Assembly: GCF_932526225.1 (NCBI RefSeq)
Contig: NC_064044.1
Location: forward strand, 12,972,084-13,036,083
Direction: 5' to 3'
Source: Nematostella vectensis
Taxonomy: Eukaryota; Cnidaria; Anthozoa; Actiniaria; Edwardsiidae
Length of the DNA stretch: 64,000 nucleotides
Position 1 is the first letter of the stretch. Each line of letters starts with the position of its first letter. The notes under the pieces were generated by a model. It worked only from the letters and a program-made list of their open reading frames with translations. It was not told the DNA's origin and ran no database searches. Below, piece after piece: positions 36,701-48,700 of the stretch. The position numbers were made by a program, and so were the translations under genes.

Positions 36701-39700
36701 TCAATTTACTTTATTTATTGTTGTTATTATTATTATTATTTGTTTTGTTTTATTTAATTATTATTTATTTATTTCTTTGTCCAATTTTTGTAAATCAATA
36801 GAGTCTGCTTGCACATCTTTTGAAGCAATTTAACAACTTCCAGAGACTTCCCCCCATCCCGTCATTGCCTGTTGTCTCACTTGGGATAAGACTGAACTCT
36901 CTCTAGTGCTTCCAAAATGACATGATTTTGTATTTCTAAGGGAGTATTCATAAAATACCCTGATGGGTGATGATAGATATTTCAGGACGAGAGTCCTAAA
37001 ATATCCATTGGTGATCAGGCTCCATTGGTGGGTCCAATGGAGCCTGATCACGTAATAGTATTGCAATACACAAATGCATGTTTGGCTGAACAAAGAGGCA
37101 TGTAATACTCTTTTTTTTCTTTAGGCTGGCTCAGTGCAGCAGTATTTGGGTGATCTTCTTGATGGTGCTGACAATAAGTTCATTGTGTTCTGTCGACACA
37201 AGCTTGTGATGGATGCAGTTGTTGAGACAATAGCAAAGAGAGGGGTGAAGTACATCCGCATTGCTGGTGACGTACCATCTAGTGTGCGAGGGGTAAGTTC
37301 CAGTATGACTAGGATACTGTAGGTATTGTGTGACAACTGTTGCTTGTATGAAGTATGAGTAGGCATGGACCATTTGACATTGTGTAGCATGTTATGCAGG
37401 CCAGAGTGCCTTGCGTGACATGAAGTGGTGTTGCATTACCTTGGCTTAAACACATTGACCCCTCAACTGGCCTGTACCGGCATTGAGAAGTACCCACAAC
37501 CCAAAAAAATCATAAATGCAAAATAAACACAGTCTAAGGAATAAATGGTCTTGAAGATCTGCATCCAACCAAGGTGTTGGCAACTACTCTTAAGCCAAAT
37601 AATAGCACAGGTTCTTTGACAAATTTCAAATCGAACAAGGAAAGAAAAGCAGAATCACCCCTCTCAACAAAACGCTCAAAATACCACACAAGGGAGAGAG
37701 ATCAGCAAACACAGCTCAAGACACAAATAGATACCTTTGTTTTGATCCTCTAGGTTCATTTCCATGGCCTCAAAACACAATGTCCACTCCTTGAAGGCTT
37801 GTAAAACCAGTTGAATGCCTTTACGGATTGCAAAGCATTCTGGGAGATCCAGGGAAAAATTCACAAGGGAAGGGCCAGTCAACCCTTCTCCCCAAAGTCA
37901 GATGGTTTTTTATAAGTCTTTTCACCCCGAAGCCAAACAAATCAATTTCAGGTCATACAAACCCAGAATAGCAGTGTAAACAATTTTGGAATCAATTTGG
38001 TTCCAGAAAAGACAGCATTTAGGAGAGCTGTGGTGATTCATTAGAAAGTTATTTTCTCATCCAGGCAAGAAAAAATCATTATGAATCCATGAAAAAGTGT
38101 CAGATGGTGTGACATGAGTGACTGACAACGAATATTGTACCTTTATGATGAGCTATATGTTACTGCCTCATGTTGTTGTGTGACGTTGTGTGTTGTGTGA
38201 CACAAGTGCCTTGGTGTGTTGTGACATGAATGCTTTGTGTGGCATGAAATATTTAACATGACTTGTGTCTTGTCTTCTACAGGGCATGGTTCATCGCTTC
38301 CAGGAGGACCCCACATGCCGTATCGCTGTGCTTGCTATTGAGGCTGCTTCTTTTGTAAGTGACTAACCTGCAGTTCTTAGACTACAAATAGGGACTTAAC
38401 CTGCAGTTCTTAGACCACAAATAGTGACTTAACCTGCAGTTCTTAGACCACAAATAGTGACTTAACCTGCAGTTATTAGACCACAAATAGTGACTTAACC
38501 TGTAGTTATTAGACCACAAATAGTGACTTAACCTCAGTTCTTAGGCCACAAATAGTGACTTAACCTCAGTTCTTAGACCACAAATAGTGACTTAACCTCA
38601 GTTCTTAGACCAAAAATGATGACTTAACCTGTAGTTATTAGACCACAAATAGGGACTTAACCTGCAGTTCTTAGGCCACAAATAGTGACTTAACCTCAGT
38701 TCTTAGACCACAAATAGTGACTTAACCTGTAGTTATTAGACCCATATAGTGACTTAACCTGCAATTCTTAGTCCACAAATAGTGCATTAACCTGCAAATC
38801 TTGGACCACAAATATTGACTTAACCTGTAGTTCTTGGACCACAAATATTGACTTAACCTGTAGTTCTTGGACCACAAATATTGACTTTACTTGCAGTTCT
38901 TAGTCCACGAATAGGGACTTAACCTGCAGTTCTTAGACCACAAAAAGTTACTTAACCTGCAGTTCTTAGACCACAAAAAGTTACTTAACCTGCAGTTCTG
39001 GGACCACGAATAGTGACTTAACCTGCAGTTAGCGTCTGTGTAACATATTTTGTATTTTTTATTTAATTAATTTAATATTATTTACATGTGATCAGCTAAT
39101 GTCATTTTGCTTGACCATATCTGCCCTTGATATTTATCTATACAACTTTTTATACCCTAAAATTCACCTTTTTTAGTAAAAGAAAGGCAAAACGCTCCTT
39201 GTTGTTTGTAAGATTTATCAAGTAACTTGCATAATTACAGTAATTTGATTTTATTTTCATATTGATTGTATTTTCCTTCTGGGACATCATAATCATCATC
39301 CAAAAACTCACACATTTAAGCATTATGAAGAAAATTATTAGTAGGTTTTAATGCTAACTGGATACTTTATATCCCAGGGTTTGACGTTAACAGCAGCAGA
39401 CCAGGTAGTATTTGCTGAGCTTCACTTTACCCCAGGCGTACTCCTACAAGCAGAGGACCGTGCACACAGAATTGGACAGACCAATGCCGTCAACATCCAT
39501 TACCTGGTGGGGCGTGGCACATTAGACGAGGTCTTGTGGACCAAGATACAACGAAAGGTGTGTTTAACTGAATGGTGTTTGAGTAAACAGACAATGTCAA
39601 AATTAAATTAACAGAAATTTGCAAATAAATTAAAAGAAATTAAAAAAAATAGACATGTAAAAAATGTCTCTTTTAATACTAGAAATTGGCAAAAAGAAAA

Positions 39701-42700
39701 AAAAATAAAGCACAACTTTCACTTAAAACAAGATTTTACCTAGCGTTTTTGAATATTGAGTGTTAGGGCTTACTATATATTTTTTGTAACATAGCTTGTA
39801 AGAAAAAAGTTGATGGGGGAACCTTATTCAAATTAGAAGAGGAAAAAACTGTTGCTCCTGCTTCTTCTGATTGGTTTACAAAAGAAAACACCAGCACAAT
39901 TTGTTCTGTAGCTAATGGGGTCGTGGGTTGTGTTCTGTTGCTGATCGTGTCGAATGTTGTGTTCTGTAGCTCATGGTGTCGTGGGTTGTGTTCTGTAGCT
40001 CATGGTGTCGTGGGTTGTGTTCTGTAGCTCATGGTGTCGTGGGTTGTGTTCTGTAGCTCATGGTGTCGAGTGTTGTGTTCTGTAGCTCATGGTGTTGTGT
40101 GTTGTGTTCTGTAGCTCATGGTGTCATGTGTTGTGTTCTGTAGCTCACGGTGTCGTGTGTTGTGTTTTGTAGCTCACGGTGTCATGTGTTGTGTTCTGTA
40201 GCTCGTGTCGTGTATTTGTGTTCTGTAGCTCATGGTGTCGTGTGTTGTGTTCTGTAGCTCATGGTGTCGTGTGTTGTGTTCTGTAGCTCATGGTGTCGTG
40301 TGTTGTGTTCTGTAGCTCATGGTGTCGTGTGTTGTGTTCTGTAGCTCATGGTGTCTTGTGTTGTGTTCTGTATCTCATGGTGTCGTGTGTTGTGTTCTGT
40401 AGCTCATGGTGTCGTGTGTTGTGTTCTGTAGCTCATGGTGTCGAGTGTTGTGTTCTGTAGCTCATGGTGTCGTGTGTTGTGTTCTGTAGCTCATGGTGTC
40501 GTGTGTTGTGTTCTGTAGCTCATGGTGTCATGTGTTGTGTTCTGTACAGCTCATGGTGTCGTGTGTTCTGTAGCTCATGCAGTCGTGTGTTCTGTAGCTC
40601 ATGGTGTCGAGTGTTGTGTTCTGTAGCTCATGGTGTCGTGTGTTCTGTAGCTCATGGTATCGTGTGTTGTGTTCTCATGCAGTCGTGTGTTCTGTAGCTC
40701 ATGCAGTCGTGTATTCTGTAGCTCATGGTGTCGAGTGTTGTGTTCTGTAGCTCATGGTGTCGTGTGTTCTGTAGCTCATGGTATCGTGTGTTGTGTTCTC
40801 ATGCAGTCGTGTGTTCTGTAGCTCATGCAGTCGTGTGTTCTGTAGCTCATGGTGTCGTGTGTTCTGTAGCTCATGGTTTCGTGTGTTGTGTTCTCATGCA
40901 GTCGTGTGTTCTGTAGCTCATGGTGTCGTGTGTTGTGTTCTCATGCAGTCGTGTGTTGTGTTCTCATACAGTCGTGTGTTCTGTAGCTCATGTGTCGTGT
41001 GTTCTGTAGCTCATGGTGTCGTGTGTTCTGTAGCTCATGGTGTCGTGTGTTCTGTAGCTCATGGTATCGTGTGATGTGTTCTCATGCAGTCGTGTGTTCT
41101 GTAGCTCATGGTGTCGTGTGTTCTGTAGCTCATGCAGTCGTGTGTTCTGTAGCTCATGGTGTCGTGTGTTCTGTAGCTCATGGTGTCGTGTGTTCTGTAG
41201 CTCATGTTGTCGTGTGTTCTGTAGCTCATGGTGTCGTGTGTTCTGTAGCTCATGGTGTCGTGTGTTCTGTAGCTCATGGTGTCGTGTGTTCTGTAGCTCA
41301 TGGTGTCGTGTGTTCTGTAGCTCATGGTGTCGTGTGTTCTGTAGCTCATGGTATCGTGTGATGTGTTCTCATGCAGTCGTGTGTTCTGTAGCTCATGGTG
41401 TCGTGTGTTCTGTAGCTCATGCAGTCGTGTGTTCTGTAGCTCATGCAGTCGTGTGTTCTGTAGCTCATGGTGTCGTGTGTTCTGTAGCTCATGGTGTCGT
41501 GTGTTCTGTAGCTCATGTTGTCGTGTGTTCTGTAGCTCATGGTGTCGTGTGTTCTGTAGCTCATGGTGTCGTGTGTTCTGTAGCTCATGGTGTCGTGTGT
41601 TCTGTAGCTCATGGTGTCGTGTGTTCTGTAGCTCATGGTGTTGTGTGTTCTGTAGCTCATGGTATCGTGTGATGTGTTCTCATGCAGTCGTGTGTTCTGT
41701 AGCTCATGGTGTCGTGTGTTGTGTTCTCATGCAGTCGTGTGTTGTGTTCTCATACAGTCGTGTTTTCTGTAGCTCATGGTGTCGTGTGTTGTGTTCTCGT
41801 GCAGTCGTGTGTTCTGTAGCTCATGGTGTCGTGTGTTGTGTTCTCATGCAGTCGTGTGTTGTGTTCTCATACAGTCGTGTGTTGTGTAGCTCATGGTGAC
41901 TAGCAGTGCGCTTGATGGACAAATGAGCGAATTGCAAGCGGATGATGGGGACGAAGCCACCTCTCGACGGCTTGCCTCGTGCGCTGCTTGGATTCAGCAA
42001 GACATCACTGAAGATGATGACGATGATACAAGCTTTCTATTTACTCAGGTAATGTAGCCTATGACTGCCTTATTTGTGAACTCTTCCCAAAGCATTTTTT
42101 TTTAATAAATTTGTTTTTGCTTCTAAAAATTAAAATTGGTTAGCGCGCTTGGTGGGGTAACCACCGCCATTGTAAGCCATGTGAGAATTGGTCGATTAAA
42201 GACTTTAAAACGATTGAATGATATGACATGCTTGATTGACATGCTCCTTTTTTTTCGTCAGCGGTCAAAGAAATCAGCAAAGGCTGACAACAACCAGATG
42301 AAGCTACATAGCTTCTTTTCCCAGTCTTCCTCAGCTTCCTCTAACACAGCAAGCCCGCGCTGTCTGGTTGACATTAGCAGTGATGACTCAGACACGGATG
42401 ACCTGATTCGTGCTTCAATACAAAGTGAGAAAGCACTTGTGGAGGGTAGAAGCTGTGAGGAAAATATCGGTATGTTTGAAATAAATTTGTTATTTGTCCT
42501 TTCTCCAAACTAGATTGTAATTGCTGGAAAAGATTTTTCATCTCCCAGGCGAGGCGCTTATATGGGGAGGCGCTTCTTCCAAAATCATTGAATATCATCA
42601 TCATCATCGTCCTCATCAGCAGATGCAGTGTTTTCGTCATAGCTTTAAAGCTTTGACTTAATCTGGTGCTTTATCTGGTGATCTCTCGCTGACGATTTCC

Positions 42701-45700
42701 AACAGCTGAATAGCCTTCTGGCTTACGTCATTCAAAATCCCTGAAGAGTTTTCATTGGCCAGCACTGCAAAGGTTTCCAATCATTTATCTCCGCAGGGCG
42801 CTGACCAATCAAAGAGCGACAAATGTGATTCTGTTGGTTTGATTGCTGGAAGCCATAAAATAGTTAAGCTGTTGGAAATTATTGAAGAGAGGTCAGGAAA
42901 TTGAAAATCATAGTATGTTTTCTTTGTCATTTAGGTGAGAAGATCTTGCTTCTAAACCCACAACTTACCCCTCGTAAACCTGACTATGACGAGTCTCTCA
43001 AGGAAAAATCATCCAAGAAGATATCCAATCACCCTACCGGCAGCGTAATACTACAAACCTTACCCTGCAACAACGAATCCAAATCTTCAAAGCAACAGAT
43101 AATTTCAAGCCCTAAGAATCACATCAGCGACACACCACAGACCTTACTGGAAATTCAGGAACCTGGAAATGTATTACTAGACCTTAGTAAATCCCCAGAG
43201 TGTGTTGAGCCCAGTGGAAACAAACAGGTATCTCCAGGAAGGGAGTCCAGTGATTCTGATGTTACCGAACCACAAACCTGCCATGACACGTTAGGTCCAG
43301 ACGCTGAAGGTATATGCATCATCCGACGGAAGAACGACTTAACTTCTGCTCCAAAACCATCTCTTGAGAATACATGCTCGGTTACCACAATTGGATCTGA
43401 GAACATTCCAAGGTTAACAGGATCGTGTGGAGGTGTAACTCCGCCAATACACCGTATCAAGTTTGTCTCTTCGCGACCCAAGAACGCGACCACCACAAAA
43501 CACTTCTCATTACCTTCTCTTCTGAGTCATACTCAAACACAAGATGGTGAAATGTGTTATAAGATAGAGAAAAGTTCAGGAGGGGTGGCCGATATTACCA
43601 ACAAAGATACAAAAGACGTTCTATTGAGTACTTCCAGCGTTGAAACATCCGGACTCTCTGTTGACAGAAAGTCCAATAGAATGCAAGGCCAGAAAGAACT
43701 TAAAGTGCACACTGCGAGTGATGATTCTGATAGCGATTTCACAGAGAATAAATCACTTACGCCGTTCAGTGCTAAAGAAGTTAATCGTGGTAAAAAGCCA
43801 ACTAGTAAAGCGAAGAAGCCATCAAAAAGAAAACGGCCCAGTTTGAAGACCGTGCAAAAGAGACCGAAAACGGTTCCATGGTCATGTGTGGCATGTACGT
43901 TTGTTAATGATCCGAGCATGATCGAGTGTTCTATTTGTTTCACTGCTAGAAACACTGCTTCTGATGATGTCGCGGATACTTCAAGTAAGCAGGGGATTTC
44001 AAAATGTACTTTTAAGAGTAGTGACCGTGGACTAGGTCCCGAATTTGAACATGAAGTGATACCAGTACGGGATGGTTCTTACAAAGGTAGAACTTCTTCC
44101 ACTTTGACAGCAACATCCCTGAAAATGAAAGGCGAAAACAGAACAGCGACTAATTATCATATGGCACAAGAGCTTGGAAATAATGGATGCTCTGAACAAT
44201 CAATATACTCCACTGCCGAAACTAGTGAATCTTCAGAGTCAATGATATCAAATCAAGGCCCTATGAGCCATAGCAAGCTGGAAAGCAAAGTAAGCGAACA
44301 GTTGGGATTTATCTCCGATCAAAACTCGCCCAACTGTTACGTAAAAGTGTCAGAATGCTCACTTTCTAAGACACCTACTAGTAGTCGAGCTGATTGCAGC
44401 CAGACAAATAACTTTCAGTCTTGTAAACCGTCTAGTAGTCAAATAAACGCCACAGAGCCAAGTACACACCCGGTCAGTCAACCAGGCTCCAGTCCTTCAC
44501 AGACCTCTACTTGTAGTCAGGTAAATCCACCTGAGCCTCGAACGCCGCCATCTTGGATCTGTGGCGCATGCACGTTGGAGAATGACTGGCAGCTCATTGA
44601 GTGCTCAGTGTGCATGACACCGCGCAGGCGGAGTAAACGTCGGAGCAACAGCAACAACAGCAACAAGGATAAGAAAGCAGCTTGTGGACTGAATTCTTGT
44701 GAATGTTTATTGCCTCAGGTGGAGGCGCAAAAGGAGAAGTCAAATGTCAAAGAAAGTTTACTAAACGATTTTCCTACGTATTATAAGAAAAAAGAGACTA
44801 CCTCCAGAGACTTTACAGATGGTGAGCTAAAGACTCAAAAGACTTCTGAGGGTACTTGCCTTCCTGATACTAAAAATACCTTAGCCAGAACTATGACAAT
44901 GAATACGGCTTCTGTGGACGAAACAATGGATAGTACTATGGGCCATACATCGTCACACAATTCTTTGACAATGTATAACCCTTCGCTTGTCAACTCCACA
45001 GCAGAGAAGAAACTTACACCGCAATGTGCAAAGCCTAACGCATTACTAGCGAGTTCTTCTGTACGTTTTGATTTGCGACAAGGAAATTGCAAAAACGACC
45101 CAAATAGCTTAACAATGCAGCCAAAAAAGCGCTTACGATTAGAAGAGACTATTTTGGAATGTCCCGAAAGTTCAAACGAACTGCTTTTTGAAAGTGACAG
45201 TAATGATGAAAGTAAGTCATTAACAGTTAACGATGGTGTCGAAAATGACAATGATGATTGTGTTGAGCTCGGGTCAACAGCTGCCAATCAAAATATCCAT
45301 GAATCATTGGCTGCCAGCCATGATGACGTCACTTCTAATGATGACGTCAGATCGTCAGCTGTCAATCAAAACGTACCGGAAGTATCAGTTACAGGTTCTG
45401 CACATGTCAGTCAAGGTACAGCCGAATCACTGGCAGACTTACAAGCGGCCGCGGAAGTTATTTTTGGCGACGATGATGAATTTTCGGAAACATTTCCCAT
45501 TGAATCATCTCTACCGGACCCGATATCTCATGCAAATTTCCAAGAAACAGCAGAAAGTTCCAGGAAATCGTTCCTTGACAGACCACCACAAGAACCACGA
45601 AAGCTCCTCTTTTCTTTGAGTTTTTACACTGACCGGGTCTATCTCTACAACGAGGTAAGTCTTATTCAAGTATCCCGTCTCTGGCAAGCGTTTCCTTCTC

Positions 45701-48700
45701 GTGGCAATAAAGAATAGTGTAAAGTGCATTGGCGTATGGGACCACTCGCCTTTGATAAAATGGTTTGGATCCCCATTCAAGACATGGATTTTATTTTTAT
45801 TTTGTTTTTGTTTTTTGGCCCTGAGTTTTACTTATTGAACATGTGTGAGCTTACTAGAAGCCTGTGTTTTTCAGCTCCAGCAAGGGCAATTCTAAAAGCG
45901 TATTAAGATTTTGAAATATAAGAGCATCGAGTACGTAGGAAGCTCTGAGCACGTTAACTCGATCTGTCTGAATCAAACAAGCTTAATGACAGCACGTTCT
46001 TATACTTAGCTCTTGACAAGTAGTGGTTTTGAATACCCCAAAGAATTTGACTTTGTTTGATCATTGGTAGTTGGATATGTGGTCTAATTGACCTGATGCC
46101 CCAGAAGCCAATGGTAGCCGTATGAGTTATGACATACTGCTAATCTCACCTTGCTGTGATTCTGTAGAATGGAGACCCTCTGTGTGAAAACTTCCTGACG
46201 AATGATGTTTGTAACAACAACCTGGCAGACCTGCCTCACACCCTACAGCACGAACACAACCTGAAACAGGCCAAAAGGATGGTGCAAGAGATGACTAGGT
46301 ATGTCGGCATTGGGTGTTAGATTTGTCCAACATAGGGTGTTATGTGTCAAGCATAGTGTGAACCCTCACACTGTGTCCAACATAGGGTGTTATGTGTTAA
46401 GCATAGTGTGAACCCTCACACTGTGTCCAACAAAGGGTGTTGTATGTGTCATTATGGTTTTTGCAAGGGTTTTTTTTAAAGACTGTTAGTCAGGGGGTGG
46501 GATATTTGGGAAATTCCACCCAACTAAAAGGTCTTCTCAAATAAAACAAAACTAAGTGATACTATAAGCTAGAAGGTGATACCTAAGTGGCCCGCTAAAT
46601 GAGAAAACGAACCCTGCGACTGAAAATCATGATTTCTCTTGTGTCACAGATTGGGTGAAGGGATGAGGCGATTAGTGCGCAAGTCCGGTCTGATCTTCTC
46701 GACCCCAGTGGAGGCCTATCAATGCGCTTTCAAGGTTCCAGACCCCCTCCTCCCTTTACCTCCGCCCCCCTTTCTCGGTGCAGCTGATTTCAGTTCACAA
46801 GTCCACAATCCAAAACGTTTGTTTATTTGTAAAGAGGTATTCATTTTGTTGAAACCTGATTCAAGTGTGTTTACACGCTTTTGGATTGTAGCCTTTAGTG
46901 CTATGCTGGATATTTGTATTCGGCCATAGAGAGAGCCATGGCTGAATCCACTGCTAACAGTACTTGAACTATCTAAACTGAGTTAAAACTGACGTTAAAA
47001 AAAGTTACGAGACATTATCGATCAGATGGTTCGAAGATTACTGGGAGAACAGTCATGCCTTATGATTTTAATGAAATTCATTTGGGGTGATCCCTCACAG
47101 TTAGGCCCTGAACAAACGCCATTCTGCTCTTAAACCGTTCCTATTACAATTGCGTGCAACAAAACATGAAACATTTGTTTTGTTTGCATTTGCATTTGGA
47201 ATGACACATGAAATGAACAGCGTTTGTTCAAGGCCTTAGTTGCCTGGCTGCCGTTACTTTATTAAAATTTAAATTAAGATTTTTCAATCTTAACTTAGTC
47301 TTAATCTTAGTCTTGTCATTAAATCAAAAACAGTTAATTATATGATTAGTTTGTGAAGCCGGCGTCGCGAAAACATTTTAGCCCCCTATTATTTATATTA
47401 TATATATTTTTTTATTGATGGTATTTTCTCTGTTGATATTTGACTATGATTGTTTAGATGAAGAAGCAACTTTCAAGCACCAAACGTCATATGTCCAAGG
47501 TAAGTCCCTCACACAACTTGCAAGAAGCAAACTTTAAAACAACCATCCACGTTTTGAAGTTTGATTCCTTTAATGTTATTCGATTAAAGGCATCTCAGTT
47601 ATACGCTCGATTTAGCCTGGTTGAAATGGATGCTTTGTGTGACACGAATGTAGTGCGAATATAAGTTCATCGTACCCAATACTACAACGATTTTACACAT
47701 GTACCCATAACCTGCTTTATTTATCGTCCAACAATGCCTTTTGTGAACACCAAATGGACTTCTGTATTCCCTATTACCATGTTTATATACATACATTCAT
47801 AAAATGTCTTAGTTATGGTCCCATCAGGAAGACCTGATGCACTGATGAATTCCCCATAAATACAAAAAGCCAAAATAGTCGTGTTCGTGAACCAGAAGAA
47901 TGAATACAATACACCAAAAACTGGAATTCGACTCTGCCAAGTTATCGTCTTTAATAAGACTTCTTTAGGGAAGACTCTCGAAGTTGAGTCTGCCCTGAAG
48001 AAGTCTTATTGAAGACGAAAATTCCCCATATATTCACAATAACCAAACACGTGTATGGGTAACCTGTCTCATTTATGGTCCCTCAATACTCTTTTAGAGG
48101 CACCAAGTCCCATAACCCTTATTACCTCGCTTTTTCTTACACTGCACATACGCATCAGTGACTCCTCAAAGTTATCCGTTTTGTTTATGATCCCACATCA
48201 CCACCTTAAGACACAAAGTGGACTCCCATAACAGCACGTCTCCATACAGTTGCGGTTATTTCGCCGACAAATGGGTCACCCATCGCAGGCCACACATCGC
48301 GAGTTTAAAGTTCATGGTGGCTTCTTATACTTGAGTTTAAGAATTACTTGTGAATGCGCGCGCCTTAGTGGATTCGCAGCGCAGTAACTTATAGTCCAGT
48401 GGATATGTGCAGATTTTACCTTGAATTGCCCACTTTTTGCTAAAGTTATCAAGTTTAGCATAGTGATAGTTTTTGATACCTCTTACAAGATAGGCTATAG
48501 AGCCAAGCTCAATTCGGCTTTAATTTCTGATTAATAAATGAATATTGATTTGGCCGCCATTTTGAACCGGAAGTAAACTAACTTTTTCCAAAAAAATAAA
48601 TAAACTCGCACATTTTAAGAAAGTTTACTCATAGACAAATAAAATATAAGTCAGAAAATGCATCTAAACAAAAATGTTTTTAAAGTTACAAGATTTTTTT

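Noticed and set aside
40464-41899. Val/Cys/Ser-rich ORFs and MSYRTHD repeats on the other strand
   Set aside because: By-products of the ZRANB3 intron 11 minisatellite.
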